Shown: piece by piece, positions 10,515 to 20,950 of the stretch
How the letters are laid out: each line of letters opens with the position of its first letter
How positions within the stretch are numbered: position 1 is the stretch's first letter
NCBI RefSeq assembly: GCF_023639785.1
Contig: NZ_CP098325.1
Location: 1,240,001 to 1,304,000, forward strand
DNA length: 64,000 bases
Origin: Leclercia adecarboxylata
GTDB taxonomy: Bacteria; Pseudomonadota; Gammaproteobacteria; Enterobacterales; Enterobacteriaceae
Reading direction: 5' to 3'
Notes under the pieces: generated by a model
What the model was told of the DNA's origin: nothing
Database searches by the model: none
What the model saw: only the letters and a program-made list of their open reading frames with translations
Translations under genes and position numbers: made by a program

Positions 10515-13097
10515 TTAGCCAACGACCAGGTTCAGCAGTTTACCAGGTACGTAGATCACTTTACGTACGGTAACGCCCTCAAGATACTTCGCTACCAGAT
10601 GCTCCTGGCCGGCACGCTCGCGGACCTGCTCTTCGGTCGCATCAACCGGAACAGTGATTTTACCGCGGACTTTACCGTTTACCTGCACGACTACCAGCGT
10701 GGTGTTTTCTACCATCGCGGCTTCATCAGCCACTGGCCACGGCGCATTGTCGATATCGCCTTCGCCGTTCAGCTCCTGCCACAGGATGAAGCTGGCGTGA
10801 GGGGTAAACGGGTTCAGCATACGTACAACTGCCAGCAGCGCTTCACGCATGATGGCACGATCCTGCTCGCCGTCCTGCGGGGCTTTCGCCAGCTTGTTCA
10901 TCAGTTCCATAATAGCCGCAATTGCGGTATTGAAGGTCTGACGGCGACCAATATCATCGGTCACTTTGGCAATAGTTTTATGAACATCGCGGCGCAGCGC
11001 CTGCTGGTCTTCGGTCAGCGCAGCGATATCCAGCGCCGGAGCCTCACCCTGCGAGGTGTGCTCGTAAACCAGCTTCCAGACACGTTTCAGGAAGCGGTTA
11101 GCCCCTTCAACGCCAGACTCCTGCCATTCAAGGGTCATATCAGCCGGAGAGGCAAACATCATGAACAGACGCACGGTGTCGGCGCCATAACGCTCGACCA
11201 TTTCCTGAGGGTCGATGCCGTTGTTCTTGGACTTCGACATCTTGCTCATGCCGGTGTAAACCAGTTCGTGGCCTGCGGCATCTTTCGCCTTAACGATACG
11301 GCCTTTCTCGTCGCGCTCAACGATAGCCTCTTTCGGAGAGACCCAGTTACGTTCGCCGTTCGCGCCCACGTAGTAGAAGGCGTCCGCCAGCACCATGCCC
11401 TGGCACAGCAGCTGTTTGGCTGGCTCGTCAGAATTGACCAGGCCTGCATCGCGCATCAGCTTGTGGAAGAAGCGGAAGTAGAGCAGGTGCATGATGGCGT
11501 GTTCGATTCCGCCAATGTAAATATCGACCGGCAGCCAGTAGTTAGCGGCTTTGGAATCCAGCATGCCTTCCTGATGCTGCGGGCAGGTGTAGCGCGCATA
11601 GTACCAGGAGGACTCCATAAAGGTATCGAAGGTGTCGGTTTCACGCAGCGCAGGCATGCCGTTAACCGTGGTCTTCGCCCACTCTGGATCGGCTTTGATC
11701 GGGCTGGTGATACCATCCATGACCACGTCTTCCGGCAGGATCACCGGGAGCTGATCTTCTGGCGTTGGCATGACGGTACCGTCTTCAAGGGTAACCATCG
11801 GGATTGGTGCGCCCCAGTAACGCTGACGGGAGACACCCCAGTCGCGCAGACGGAAGTTGACTTTGCGTTCGCCCACGCCCAGGGCCGCCAGTTTGTCGGC
11901 AATGGCGTTGAAGCCCTCTTCAAAGCTCAGGCCGCTAAATTCACCGGAGTTAAACAGGGTACCTTTTTCAGTCATTGCCTGTTCGGACAGGTCTGGCTCA
12001 GAGCCATCCGCAGCCAGAATAACCGGCTTGATCGCCAGGTTGTATTTGCTGGCAAATTCGTAGTCGCGCTGATCGTGACCTGGAACGGCCATAACTGCGC
12101 CCGTGCCATATTCCATCAGAACGAAGTTGGCTACCCAGACAGGGATCGCTTCGCCCGTCAGCGGGTGCTTCGCGTAGAAGCCGGTGGCAACGCCTTTTTT
12201 CTCCATCGTTGCCATATCGGCTTCGGCCACTTTAGTGTTGCGGCATTCATCGATGAAGGTGGCCAGTTCCGGATTGTTCTCTGCCGCTTTTTGCGCCAGC
12301 GGGTGACCTGCGGCAACGGCCAGATAGGTCGCCCCCATGAAGGTGTCCGGACGGGTGGTGTAAACGGTCAGGGTCCGATCGTAGTTCTCAACGTTGAAGG
12401 TGATCTCAACACCTTCAGAACGGCCGATCCAGTTGCGCTGCATGGTTTTCACGGTTTCTGGCCAGTGGTCCAGATTATCCAGATCGTTCAGCAGTTCGTC
12501 GGCGTAAGCGGTGATTTTGATAAACCACTGCGGGATCTCTTTCCGCTCAACCTTGGTGTCGCAGCGCCAGCAGCAGCCGTCGATAACCTGCTCGTTCGCG
12601 AGAACGGTCTGGTCGTTCGGGCACCAGTTAACGGCGGAGGTTTTCTTGTACACCAGCCCTTTTTTATACAGCTCGGTAAAGAACTTCTGTTCCCAACGGT
12701 AGTATTCCGGGGTGCAGGTCGCCAGCTCGCGGCTCCAGTCATAGCCAAAGCCCAGCATCTTGAGCTGGTTTTTCATGTAGGCGATGTTGTCGTAGGTCCA
12801 TGGCGCAGGCGCAGTGTTGTTTTTCACCGCCGCGCCTTCAGCCGGCAGACCAAACGCATCCCAGCCGATAGGCTGCAGCACGTTTTTGCCCAGCATACGC
12901 TGATAACGGGCGATCACATCACCGATGGTGTAGTTACGCACGTGGCCCATGTGTAGTCGGCCAGAAGGATAGGGAAGCATCGACAGGCAGTAATACTTCT
13001 CTTTGCTCTCGTCTTCGGTGACTTCAAAAGTGCGCTTCTCGTCCCAGTGTTGCTGGACTTTAGATTCTATCTCTTCCGGGCGGTATTGCTCTTGCAT
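10515..13097 (-). CDS. leuS: leucyl-tRNA synthetase
   Basis: A class I synthetase charging tRNA-Leu. The start at 13097 gives 860 residues, identical to E. coli. The HIGH-type motif HMGH is at 49-52. The zinc-binding region ([17 protein letters not shown]), the CP1 editing domain (about 225-415, with [12 protein letters not shown]) and the KMSKS loop ([11 protein letters not shown], about 619-623) are intact. The C-terminal tRNA-binding domain ends GKLLNLVVG. The longest plus-strand open frame in the window lies antisense here and is a shadow. Confidence 0.98.
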   Translation of the reverse strand: MQEQYRPEEIESKVQQHWDEKRTFEVTEDESKEKYYCLSMLPYPSGRLHMGHVRNYTIGDVIARYQRMLGKNVLQPIGWDAFGLPAEGAAVKNNTAPAPWTYDNIAYMKNQLKMLGFGYDWSRELATCTPEYYRWEQKFFTELYKKGLVYKKTSAVNWCPNDQTVLANEQVIDGCCWRCDTKVERKEIPQWFIKITAYADELLNDLDNLDHWPETVKTMQRNWIGRSEGVEITFNVENYDRTLTVYTTRPDTFMGATYLAVAAGHPLAQKAAENNPELATFIDECRNTKVAEADMATMEKKGVATGFYAKHPLTGEAIPVWVANFVLMEYGTGAVMAVPGHDQRDYEFASKYNLAIKPVILAADGSEPDLSEQAMTEKGTLFNSGEFSGLSFEEGFNAIADKLAALGVGERKVNFRLRDWGVSRQRYWGAPIPMVTLEDGTVMPTPEDQLPVILPEDVVMDGITSPIKADPEWAKTTVNGMPALRETDTFDTFMESSWYYARYTCPQHQEGMLDSKAANYWLPVDIYIGGIEHAIMHLLYFRFFHKLMRDAGLVNSDEPAKQLLCQGMVLADAFYYVGANGERNWVSPKEAIVERDEKGRIVKAKDAAGHELVYTGMSKMSKSKNNGIDPQEMVERYGADTVRLFMMFASPADMTLEWQESGVEGANRFLKRVWKLVYEHTSQGEAPALDIAALTEDQQALRRDVHKTIAKVTDDIGRRQTFNTAIAAIMELMNKLAKAPQDGEQDRAIMREALLAVVRMLNPFTPHASFILWQELNGEGDIDNAPWPVADEAAMVENTTLVVVQVNGKVRGKITVPVDATEEQVRERAGQEHLVAKYLEGVTVRKVIYVPGKLLNLVVG

Positions 13098-13312
13098 GGC
13101 AGCCAGTGGTCCTGTGTTCAATACAGCTACAAACGTAGCCAATGGATGTGGTAATTCAGATCCGCATAGCATAGCCCAAACGTCCGCGTCAAAACAGCCT
13201 TAACCTCTAAAAGCGACTTGCAGGAATTTACGCAGAGTGTGGATGACCTGACAAAGCGGGGCGCAAATAAGGTCTATCATTAGAGAGGTTTACTTACCCG
13301 GGAGGCAAGATG

Positions 13313-13795
13313 ATGAACAAGGTTGCTCAATTTTACCGTGAACTGGTCGCCACATTGACTGAGCGTCTGCGTAATGGTGAGCGTGATATTGACGCGCTTG
13401 TCGAGCAGGCGCGGCTGAGGGTGATGCAAACGGGTGAGTTAACACGTACCGAAGTGGAAGAGGTAACCCGTGCCGTGCGTCGCGATCTGGAAGAGTTCGC
13501 CCGCAGCTATGAAGAGAGTCAGGACGAGGTTGCCGACAGCGTCTTTATGCGAGTGATCAAAGAGAGCTTGTGGCAGGAGCTGGCGGATATCACCGACAAA
13601 ACGCAGCTGGAGTGGCGTGAGGTGTTCCAGGATCTCAACCATCATGGGGTCTATCATAGTGGGGAGGTGGTAGGGCTGGGCAATCTGGTTTGCGAGAAGT
13701 GCCATTTTCATCTGGCGGTCTATACCCCGGATGTGCTGCCGGTGTGTCCTAAGTGTGGGCACGATCAGTTCCAGCGTCGGCCGTTTGAACCCTAA
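13313..13795 (+). CDS. ybeL: zinc-ribbon protein YbeL (DUF1451)
   Basis: A conserved 160-residue cytoplasmic protein of unknown function. The N-terminal half is helical and charged, likely coiled-coil (about 1-70); the C-terminal half carries a zinc ribbon with C127xxC130 and C145xxC148. Two ATGs are adjacent (13310 and 13313); the second is better spaced (7 bases) from GGAGG at 13301-13305 and gives the E. coli length. It diverges from leuS, and a strong hairpin follows. Confidence 0.9.
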   Translation: MNKVAQFYRELVATLTERLRNGERDIDALVEQARLRVMQTGELTRTEVEEVTRAVRRDLEEFARSYEESQDEVADSVFMRVIKESLWQELADITDKTQLEWREVFQDLNHHGVYHSGEVVGLGNLVCEKCHFHLAVYTPDVLPVCPKCGHDQFQRRPFEP

Positions 13796-13805
13796 TTGAG
13801 GTGGT

Positions 13806-13834
13806 AAAAAGCTGGCGCCTGGGCGCCAGCTTTT
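13806..13834. terminator. terminator between ybeL and the secretion locus
   Basis: A 9-bp GC-rich stem (GCTGGCGCC 13811-13819, GGCGCCAGC 13822-13830) flanked by five As and four Ts. It can act in both directions between the convergent ybeL and exoprotein genes. Confidence 0.85.
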
Positions 13835-13876
13835 GCAGATAACAGTGTGTTTATTACATTGTTACCACTCGCCGTC

Positions 13877-15664
13877 TTATTTAACGATATTAATTTCTGC
13901 TTTTTTGTAGCTCTGAGTACCGCCTATGTTGGCCCCGTTAGCGGTGTTCAGCTTCAGGGTATCCGCGACAATATTACCGACACCGCATTTTGCCAGCTTG
14001 AATAAGCCGCAACCATAACCGCCGTTTTCAATCTGCTTAGCCGTCAGTGTCATGGTATCTTTCGCAATGATGTGGCCGCGGTTAACGATATTGCCCTGAT
14101 TCTGGGTATTCAGAACCAAATCACTACCGGAGCGGATCATGCCTTCGTTATAAATGTTACCGGCGGTAACAACGTTAACTGACCCACCATCGATATGGCC
14201 GTAGTTATCCGTCTGAAGGTTTTGGACCATCACGTCTGCACCCAACCCCCCCAGAAAACCGGTATTACTCAACAGGCTGCTTACAGCAACCAGGCTGTTG
14301 TCAGCAATCATTTGACTGTCGGCAGCCTGTGCCAGCGTACCTTTAGTCTGGACATAAATATCGCCACCGTAAATTCTGCCACCGTTAGTGATATTACCGG
14401 AGGAAAGCTTCTTGTCTTTCGCGGACTGAATCAGCAGGGTTTCTGTACCAAAGATATAGCCGGTGACTTTCATATTGTCGCCACCGAAAGTAATAGCAGT
14501 ATTTTTACCCTCCATTAAGCCATAGTTCTGAGTAATATCGCCCAATGCAGAGATGGCCAGTTGGTCTCCAGACTGAATATAAGCGGCCCCGGTATTTTCA
14601 AGGTTACCGTTAGTAGAAACCAACAGCTGCTCACCTGCTTTAATGGTGCCTTTGTTAACGATATTTCCCGCAGCTGAAACAGCCATCTGGCCAGCACCGC
14701 TAATAGTACCGGTGTTAGACAGGTTGTTATAGCTGGTGATCATGGCTAAGCTGCCATTGGAAATCGTGCCGGTGTTTTTCATTTCACCTGCAGAAGCCAT
14801 CTGGGTCAGAAAACCGTTGTTAGTAATGGCACCCTCATTGATTAGCTCACCATTGCTGGACATGGAAAGGCCGTAGTTTGCAACAATCGCCCCTTTATTA
14901 CGCACGCCAAAGCCGAGGTTATTACCTACCATGGTGATGGAGTTTGCTGTGACGCCGCCCAGGCTGCTGATGTCAATGCTGTAGGTAGGGGACAATTTAT
15001 TGAAGATGCTCGTTCCCTTACCGGCAGATGTGACTATTCCGGTCGTATTATCCAGCGTGAAATTGCCCGCACTGAGCTGGGCACTGTTTGCATTGACCTT
15101 GCCAGTCAGGTTGATGACATCCGCCAGCAGAAGCGCATAGCTATCGGGCGCGTTCAGGCCGCCTTTTTCGATGTTAATGATGCCTGAGGAGACGGCATAG
15201 TTTTCGATAGCACCCGTCTCGGCCATATTCACCTTGCCGGTAGTCAAAATCGCTTGGTTTGTATTTACAAAGCTACAACCTGAGCAGGTGATACCATTAG
15301 GGTTAGCGATAACAACGTCCGCTTTTTGACCACCGACTTCAATAAAGCCATTCAGCGTACTTCTGTTTTTGGAGATCACTTCATTCAGGATGACCGTTGC
15401 GCTATCACCGGTCAGATTATTGTTTTTCCCAATATCACCCAGTGTGCTGTGGGTAAAGTCGCTTGCGCTGTTGTTCAGAATCAAACCGTTGCTGTCAACG
15501 TTAAATTGATTGTATTGGTTATGTGAAACCCCGGCTGCATTAGGGGCTTCAATATCGATGACTTTTGTTCCTGATGAAAGGTTATACGTTGCCGGATCGG
15601 CACAAACGTATGATGAACTGAGTGCCGCAGCGAGTGCAACATAAGAAAGCTTAAACTTAAACAT
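13877..15664 (-). CDS. two-partner secretion exoprotein (TpsA, haemagglutinin-like)
   Basis: A predicted secreted beta-helix protein of 595 residues, short for this family. The signal peptide runs to about residue 22 (CADPATYNLSS follows). The TPS recognition domain (about 23-270) carries NPNGI at 121-125 and a CxxC (CSGC, 127-130) as in FhaB/ShlA-type proteins. Residues about 270-530 are repeats of roughly 20 residues around NxGxI (NEGAI, NTGTI, NKGTI). No toxin or protease domain follows. The C-terminus has a cysteine pair, C552 and C560. The transporter gene lies 67 bases upstream. The gene is visibly more AT-rich than its neighbours, and E. coli has other genes here, suggesting transfer. 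An adhesin is the simplest guess; target and role are unknown. Confidence 0.85.
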   Translation of the reverse strand: MFKFKLSYVALAAALSSSYVCADPATYNLSSGTKVIDIEAPNAAGVSHNQYNQFNVDSNGLILNNSASDFTHSTLGDIGKNNNLTGDSATVILNEVISKNRSTLNGFIEVGGQKADVVIANPNGITCSGCSFVNTNQAILTTGKVNMAETGAIENYAVSSGIINIEKGGLNAPDSYALLLADVINLTGKVNANSAQLSAGNFTLDNTTGIVTSAGKGTSIFNKLSPTYSIDISSLGGVTANSITMVGNNLGFGVRNKGAIVANYGLSMSSNGELINEGAITNNGFLTQMASAGEMKNTGTISNGSLAMITSYNNLSNTGTISGAGQMAVSAAGNIVNKGTIKAGEQLLVSTNGNLENTGAAYIQSGDQLAISALGDITQNYGLMEGKNTAITFGGDNMKVTGYIFGTETLLIQSAKDKKLSSGNITNGGRIYGGDIYVQTKGTLAQAADSQMIADNSLVAVSSLLSNTGFLGGLGADVMVQNLQTDNYGHIDGGSVNVVTAGNIYNEGMIRSGSDLVLNTQNQGNIVNRGHIIAKDTMTLTAKQIENGGYGCGLFKLAKCGVGNIVADTLKLNTANGANIGGTQSYKKAEINIVK

Positions 15665-15731
15665 TGTATTTAATCCTTTAAATAATAAAATTAGGTGATG
15701 ATGAATAACTTTATGCAGCTTATTGTTTCAG

Positions 15732-17429
15732 TTAATACCTCCATTGCAGTGAAAATCCCATGTTGAGTGCTTGCGAATGAAAATTCGCAGGTTTATAGAG
15801 TGGTGTCCCAACAAAGAAATCATATTGCGTAGAGAATATTTCCCCCCGCAGGCCCGTCACCGCACCTGAAAGGACTTTTCCCTGGTGATATTGCTCGCTT
15901 CCGGTAAGTCTGCCTATATCGATGCCGGTATAAAATTGCTTACCGGGTGAGGGGATATCCCAGATGAAATCATTGCGCCAATACCAGCCCTGGTTACCGG
16001 ATAATGTGCGCTCGCCATCAAAACCGCGAATTGACCAGCGGCTGCCAATGTTTATTCTGTTATCGCTTGATAATTGGTCTGGGCTCAATTGCAGACGTAT
16101 TTGCGGAGCATATGTGAATTTATCGCCTGTTGCGGCAAACTTCATGTATGCCTGCACATCGGCATGAATAATTCGGGACGCATTATCATAAAGTCCTGCT
16201 TTTTCTTCCGGTGTCGGCATGGAGCTTAGCCAGGGCAGTCTGTTCTGCAATCCAACCGAAGCATCCACGATAGCCTTCGCAAAATAGTGTTGATGGCGGA
16301 GCGAGATATCCCAGGCAGGATTTTGTTTACGCATTACGCGAAGCTCCTCACCACCAAAGTAATACCGTGAGGTGCTTTTAAAAATTTTTACGTCCAGCGA
16401 CGTCTTTTGTGTACGGGTGTGCGAAAGTAAGCGCCCAAGTGTTGCACTGTAATGGCGGTTTTTGCTCTCGTAATCGGTCGTAGACCAGCGGCCGTAGAAC
16501 TGTTGAAGATACTGGCTATGCGCAGCATACAGGCTCATATTCCAGTAGCCAAAAGGAAGAGAGTAATAAACGCTGCTGTTCTTACTGCCCTTGTCATGGT
16601 TATCGAACTCAACGTCACCTCCGGCGGATACGTAGATAATGTCGTTGAGCGATGTCAGGTCATACAAATAAAGGGCACCACCGCCCTGATAGCGCCCGGT
16701 CGATCGGCTGCCTGCATCATCCAGCCAGGCGCCCACCTGCCACGATTTATCGAGCTTGCGGGTCAGAAGTACATCGGTTTCAGCGTGCTTCTGCCCTGGT
16801 TGTAACTTCATATGGGCGGAAGCGCCCGGAAGACGTTTCAGGTTAGCCATCCCTTGTTCGAGATCGGGCAGACGCAGGATCTCATTTTCAGAGAAGGGTA
16901 AGGCGTTCCACAGAAAAGATTTGCTCTGCGTTTCATCTTCTGCATAGGCGATATGCCCAATTTTACCGTAGGTCAGGCTCAGCCTTAAAATTCCACTTTC
17001 CAGTGACTGCGATGGCACATCGATTAAGGAGGTAATATACCCTTTAACAATCAGCTCGTTTTGCAAGCTCCGGGTCAGCAGGCGGATCCCCTCAATACCC
17101 AGGCAGCGGGATTTGGCCTGAAGGATTAATTTCCCTAACAGCTTTTGTGTGAGTTTATTATCCTCTGATTCGATATAAATCTCTTTAATATATTTGCAGT
17201 CCCTCTCTTTCGGGAATATTAATGTTTTTCCGGAGGAATTAATCTGTGAGGATTTATATTCTTGCGGTTGGGGAGTGAGTGCGGCTTCGCGGGCGCGATC
17301 CTGTTCTGACTGGCTTGTAGAGGGATTAGATGTGCTGGCGTCGGCATTATGGCAAAGTGCAAGCGCAATAATAAAACCGACAATAAAGCTCTTATTTTTT
17401 AGCATGAAGCAATATCCATTTTGTTTCAT
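15732..17429 (-). CDS. two-partner secretion transporter (TpsB, ShlB/FhaC family)
   Basis: An outer-membrane beta-barrel that would export the exoprotein encoded just downstream. It has 565 residues. Visible parts are a signal sequence (KSFIVGFIIALALCHNADA), a plug-helix-like segment with a Gln/Pro-rich linker (about 40-60), POTRA domains (about 70-220, with Cys78 and Cys109 possibly bonded) and a 16-strand-type barrel to the C-terminal SLQWRY. The family's RGF motif is at 468-470 (SIRGFDGE). Translation may start at Met1 or at Met9 (17405), which leaves a tighter signal peptide; neither has a convincing ribosome site. The transporter-first order matches shlBA. Confidence 0.88.
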   Translation of the reverse strand: MKQNGYCFMLKNKSFIVGFIIALALCHNADASTSNPSTSQSEQDRAREAALTPQPQEYKSSQINSSGKTLIFPKERDCKYIKEIYIESEDNKLTQKLLGKLILQAKSRCLGIEGIRLLTRSLQNELIVKGYITSLIDVPSQSLESGILRLSLTYGKIGHIAYAEDETQSKSFLWNALPFSENEILRLPDLEQGMANLKRLPGASAHMKLQPGQKHAETDVLLTRKLDKSWQVGAWLDDAGSRSTGRYQGGGALYLYDLTSLNDIIYVSAGGDVEFDNHDKGSKNSSVYYSLPFGYWNMSLYAAHSQYLQQFYGRWSTTDYESKNRHYSATLGRLLSHTRTQKTSLDVKIFKSTSRYYFGGEELRVMRKQNPAWDISLRHQHYFAKAIVDASVGLQNRLPWLSSMPTPEEKAGLYDNASRIIHADVQAYMKFAATGDKFTYAPQIRLQLSPDQLSSDNRINIGSRWSIRGFDGERTLSGNQGWYWRNDFIWDIPSPGKQFYTGIDIGRLTGSEQYHQGKVLSGAVTGLRGEIFSTQYDFFVGTPLYKPANFHSQALNMGFSLQWRY

Positions 17430-17460
17430 TGGGTGAAGAGTGGAGCCTGCTTAATAAATA

Positions 17461-17479
17461 TTTGAGAATCCTTCTCAAA
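17461..17479. promoter_or_regulatory. perfect inverted repeat, Fur-like 7-1-7 site
   Basis: TTTGAGAA-TCC-TTCTCAAA is a perfect 8-bp inverted repeat 32-50 bases before the transporter start. Its core TGAGAAT-C-CTTCTCA fits the 7-1-7 Fur pattern TGATAAT-N-ATTATCA at 11 of 14 positions. It could equally be the site of another dimeric regulator. Confidence 0.5.
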
Positions 17480-17553
17480 ACGGTAGGGCCAGCAGGAGCG
17501 CAACGTTATCGCAACAGGGCTAAATTGAACAAATGAAAAGTCTCTTTAGAAAA

Positions 17554-17572
17554 AATAACTCTTATCATTATT
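17554..17572 (-). promoter_or_regulatory. candidate Fur box upstream of the secretion locus
   Basis: On the minus strand AATAATGATAAGAGTTATT matches the 19-bp Fur consensus GATAATGATAATCATTATC at 14 of 19 positions. It lies about 125 bases upstream of the transporter start, where a promoter would be expected. Confidence 0.55.
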
Positions 17573-17744
17573 TTTAAGGAAGGGTGATTTTAAATAAGGG
17601 GGGGATGTTAGCTCAAAAAAACGCGCTGTTCTACATTGTGTTGCTCATTTGAACATGAAGTCATATCTCATTTTAATGAAGTCTTCATGATGAAGGCGCT
17701 ATCCGGCCCCGTGTCGTCATTGTGGGGACCGGACAGCTGCACAT

Positions 17745-18680
17745 TCAGGCATAAAAACCTAAGCGTTCCGCCAGTAATTCAACAAAGGCTTCACGATCGA
17801 TATCGGTCATTACAGTCGTATTTGGCGTATTGCCGGTCAGGAAATAATAATCGACCACCGTCATCCCCTGGGTATATTTCCCCTGCGTTTCGACCCCCAC
17901 CCAGCGTTCAACAGTGGTGAAAATGTCTGGTTTCAGCAGCCAGGCGATGGTGCAGGGGTCATGCAGGGGCGCACCCTGGAAACCCCATTTTTCGGTTTTA
18001 TGGTACTCCATAAAGAAGTCGAGCAGCTCCGCTACCGTGGTGGCTACCGGGTTGCCGATCCGGCGAAAACGTTCGATATCCTCTGCCAATATTTGCGCTT
18101 TGTGCGTCACATCAAGACCGGCCATCACCACCGGAATGCCGGACTGGAAGACAATTTCAGCCGCTTCAGGGTCGACAAAGATATTAAATTCAGCCGCAGG
18201 CGTCCAGTTACCCAGCGACATCGCCCCGCCCATGATGACAATGCGGGCGATTTTTGCGTGCAGTTCCGGATGGCTGTTTAACAGCAGTGCGACGTTAGTT
18301 TGCGGACCTGTCGCGACCAGGGTGACCGGCTCGGGGCTCTCGCGCAGCACCTTAGCCATCAGCTCGACGGCGGTGCAATTCTGCGGTGCAAAGCCCGGTT
18401 CGGGCAGGGCGGGGCCATCAAGGCCGCTTTCGCCATGGACATTATCGGCGATAATCAGGTCGCGCATCAGGGGTTTGACCGCCCCTCCGGCAACCGGAAT
18501 ATCGGTGCGATTTAGCAGGGTCAGCATTCTCAGGACATTGCGCAGGGTTTTGTCCGGGGTCTGGTTTCCGGCAGAAGAGGTTACCGCTTTGAGTTCCAGT
18601 TCAGGTGAGGCAAGGGCCAGGACGAGAGCGATCGCGTCATCATGACCCGGATCGCAATCCAGAATAACAGGTAGTGCCAT
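17745..18680 (-). CDS. rihA: pyrimidine-specific ribonucleoside hydrolase RihA
   Basis: Cleaves cytidine and uridine to base and ribose for salvage, in the cytoplasm. The start at 18680 gives 311 residues, the E. coli length; an in-frame extension of 7 codons is not needed. The nucleoside hydrolase calcium motif DCDPGHDD is at residues 8-15, and the substrate pocket regions [11 protein letters not shown] and [11 protein letters not shown] are intact. It lies downstream of gltL on the same strand, as in E. coli. Confidence 0.95.
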   Translation of the reverse strand: MALPVILDCDPGHDDAIALVLALASPELELKAVTSSAGNQTPDKTLRNVLRMLTLLNRTDIPVAGGAVKPLMRDLIIADNVHGESGLDGPALPEPGFAPQNCTAVELMAKVLRESPEPVTLVATGPQTNVALLLNSHPELHAKIARIVIMGGAMSLGNWTPAAEFNIFVDPEAAEIVFQSGIPVVMAGLDVTHKAQILAEDIERFRRIGNPVATTVAELLDFFMEYHKTEKWGFQGAPLHDPCTIAWLLKPDIFTTVERWVGVETQGKYTQGMTVVDYYFLTGNTPNTTVMTDIDREAFVELLAERLGFYA

Positions 18681-18765
18681 AGCGTTCTCCATTCTCAGCA
18701 TATGTGTGACAAGGTTAACGCTGTCGGTTTATATCGACGAGAGGAAGCGGCGTAAAACGTGAGCA

Positions 18766-18792
18766 GGTGCGCAATCTGAGCGATTGCGCACC
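18766..18792 (-). terminator. hairpin after gltL
   Basis: An 11-bp stem (GGTGCGCAATC 18766-18776, GATTGCGCACC 18782-18792) just past the gltL stop. The T-run on the minus strand is weak and some bases away, so it may stabilise the 3' end or terminate only partly. Confidence 0.5.
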
Positions 18793-18798
18793 GGGGGA

Positions 18799-19524
18799 TT
18801 AATGCAGAATTTTGGCGAGGAAGTCTTTAGCGCGTTCTGACTGCGGATTGGCGAAGAAATCTTCTTTGGCCGAATCCTCAACGATTTTCCCTTCATCCAT
18901 AAAGATCACGCGGTTCGCTACCTTGCGCGCAAAGCCCATTTCGTGGGTCACCACCATCATGGTCATCCCTTCATTGGCCAGCTCAACCATAACGTCCAGC
19001 ACCTCGTTGATCATCTCGGGATCGAGTGCCGACGTCGGTTCATCAAACAGCATGGCGACCGGGTCCATACACAGCGCGCGGGCAATCGCCACGCGCTGCT
19101 GCTGGCCGCCGGAGAGCTGCGCCGGGAATTTATCGGCATGGGCAGAAAGACCTACGCGCTCCAGCAGTTTGAGCCCTTTCTCGCGGGCTGCCGTCTTGTC
19201 ACGCTTCAGGACTTTCACCTGGGCCAGGGTCAGGTTCTCAATGATCGACAGATGCGGGAAGAGTTCAAAGTGCTGAAACACCATTCCGACGTTTGACCGC
19301 AGCTTAGCCAGATCGGTTTTCTTGTCATTCACTTTCGTGCCGTTGACGGTGATCTCGCCCTGTTGCACCGGCTCCAGGCCGTTCACGGTTTTGATCAGCG
19401 TGGATTTACCGGAACCGGAAGGCCCGCAAACCACCACCACCTCGCCCTTTTTCACTTCCGTGGAGCAGTCGGTCAGCACCTGAAAGTGCCCATACCATTT
19501 AGAAACATTTTTCAGGGAAATCAT
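18799..19524 (-). CDS. gltL: glutamate/aspartate ABC transporter ATPase GltL
   Basis: The ATP-binding subunit energising uptake of glutamate and aspartate. It has 241 residues. Walker [10 protein letters not shown] is at 34-42, then the signature LSGGQQQR and Walker [13 protein letters not shown], followed by the H-loop in [12 protein letters not shown]. The start shares one base with the gltK stop. The last gene of gltIJKL. Confidence 0.97.
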   Translation of the reverse strand: MISLKNVSKWYGHFQVLTDCSTEVKKGEVVVVCGPSGSGKSTLIKTVNGLEPVQQGEITVNGTKVNDKKTDLAKLRSNVGMVFQHFELFPHLSIIENLTLAQVKVLKRDKTAAREKGLKLLERVGLSAHADKFPAQLSGGQQQRVAIARALCMDPVAMLFDEPTSALDPEMINEVLDVMVELANEGMTMMVVTHEMGFARKVANRVIFMDEGKIVEDSAKEDFFANPQSERAKDFLAKILH

Positions 19525-20198
19525 TACACTGTCCTTTTCTTCAGCCAGCTGACCAACAGCGACGCGCTTAAACTAATTGCAAAATAGACCGCACCTGCGA
19601 ACAGGATCATCTCAACCTGAGTACCATCGCGCTCGCCGATGGTGGAGGCGGTACGGAAGAAGTCTGCCAGGCTCAGTACATACACCAGCGAGGTGTCCTG
19701 GAACAATACGATGCCCTGGGTCAGCAGCAGCGGAACCATGGCGCGGAACGCCTGCGGCAGAATGATGAGCTTCATCGACTGCCAGTGGGTCATGCCTAAC
19801 GCCAGCGCGGCGCTGGATTGCCCGCGGGAGATGCTCTGGATCCCGGCTCGGATAATCTCCGAGTAGTACGCCGCCTCAAACATCGAGAAGGCCACCATCG
19901 CTGAAATCAGCCGGATGTCAGATTTCGGCGACAGGCCAAGCACGTCCTGCAGCAGACCGGGTACGATCAGATAGAACCACAGCAGCACCATCACCAGCGG
20001 GATGGAACGAAACACATTGACGTAGGCCGTCGCGAACCAGGCGACAGGCTTAAAGCTCGACAGGCGCATCACCGCCAGCAGCGTACCCCAGACAATCCCG
20101 ACAACCACCGCCGTCAGGGTGATCTTCAGCGTGATGATCAGCCCGTCAATCAGGTAGGGCAGGGAAGGAATAATAGAACTCCAGTCAAACTCGTACAT
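19524..20198 (-). CDS. gltK: glutamate/aspartate ABC permease GltK
   Basis: One of two membrane permeases of the polar amino-acid (HisMQ-type) ABC system. It has 224 residues, about five membrane segments, and the coupling motif in [20 protein letters not shown]. The C-terminal tail is basic (WLKKRTV). One-base overlaps join it to gltJ and gltL. Confidence 0.96.
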   Translation of the reverse strand: MYEFDWSSIIPSLPYLIDGLIITLKITLTAVVVGIVWGTLLAVMRLSSFKPVAWFATAYVNVFRSIPLVMVLLWFYLIVPGLLQDVLGLSPKSDIRLISAMVAFSMFEAAYYSEIIRAGIQSISRGQSSAALALGMTHWQSMKLIILPQAFRAMVPLLLTQGIVLFQDTSLVYVLSLADFFRTASTIGERDGTQVEMILFAGAVYFAISLSASLLVSWLKKRTV

Positions 20199-20938
20199 TA
20201 TTTGCCCCCCAGGTTGCCCGGCAGGCGAACTTTACGTTCGACCAGGTTCATTACCAGCATAATGACAGCGTTAATCAGCACGTACGCCAGGGTAATGGCG
20301 GTAAAGGACTCCCAGGCGTGGGCGGAATAATCCAGCAGTTTACCCGCCTGCGCGGCCATATCCACCAGACCGATGGTGGAGGCGATGGCCGAGTTTTTCA
20401 CCAGGTTCATCATCTCCGAGGTCATCGGCGGCACAATCACGCGATAGGCATTTGGCAGCAGAACATAGCGGTAAGCCTGCGGCAGGGTCAGACCCATTGC
20501 CAGCGCGGCATTTTTTTGTCCGCGTGGCAGCGACTGGATAGCCGCACGCACCTGCTCGCAAACGCGGGCAGCAGTGAACAGGCCTAAACAGAGCATGGAG
20601 GAGACAAAGAACTGAACGTTCGGATCCAGCTCTGATTTGAACCACATGCCGATATCTTCCGGCAACAGTTCAGGAATGACCAGATACCAGGTAAAGAACT
20701 GCACGATTAACGGAACGTTACGGAACAGTTCGACGTAGAGGGTTCCCAGCGATGAGAGAAAACGGTTAGGTACGGTACGTAAAATACCGAACAGCGAGCC
20801 GACGAGGAACGCGATAATCCAGGCGGTGATCGACAGTGCGACCGTGACCTGAAAACCGCTCCACAGCCAGCCAAGATAGGTGGTGTTGCCGAACGGGGCT
20901 TGCTGCAGGAAAATGCCCCAGTTCCAGTCAATTGACAT
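20198..20938 (-). CDS. gltJ: glutamate/aspartate ABC permease GltJ
   Basis: The second permease, 246 residues, with the family EAA-like loop at [19 protein letters not shown] and about five hydrophobic helices. It forms the channel with GltK. It follows the SroC terminator, so the permease and ATPase genes depend on read-through past that hairpin, which lets the binding protein be made in excess. Confidence 0.96.
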   Translation of the reverse strand: MSIDWNWGIFLQQAPFGNTTYLGWLWSGFQVTVALSITAWIIAFLVGSLFGILRTVPNRFLSSLGTLYVELFRNVPLIVQFFTWYLVIPELLPEDIGMWFKSELDPNVQFFVSSMLCLGLFTAARVCEQVRAAIQSLPRGQKNAALAMGLTLPQAYRYVLLPNAYRVIVPPMTSEMMNLVKNSAIASTIGLVDMAAQAGKLLDYSAHAWESFTAITLAYVLINAVIMLVMNLVERKVRLPGNLGGK

Positions 20939-20950
20939 AGTAAACTCCAG

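Larger units (their letters stand above)
17430..17744. other. rihA-tpsB intergenic region
   Basis: About 315 AT-rich bases separating the secretion locus from the end of rihA. It holds the two Fur-like sites listed separately and a long imperfect hairpin (17702-17732) beyond rihA. I see no small gene. Confidence 0.6.

Noticed and set aside
10470..12956. 828-codon open frame on the plus strand
   Set aside because: It lies wholly antisense to leuS, which has all its motifs. The frame follows leuS codon structure and has no ribosome site or family resemblance.
13877..15664. Contact-dependent inhibition (CdiA) toxin
   Set aside because: The transporter and exoprotein family fit, but the protein is only 595 residues, has no VENN-type pretoxin motif or toxin domain, and no immunity gene follows.
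17702..17732. Terminator for rihA
   Set aside because: The hairpin TCCGGCCCC/GGGGACCGGA lies upstream of the tpsB promoter region rather than where rihA ends, and neither strand gives a T-run.
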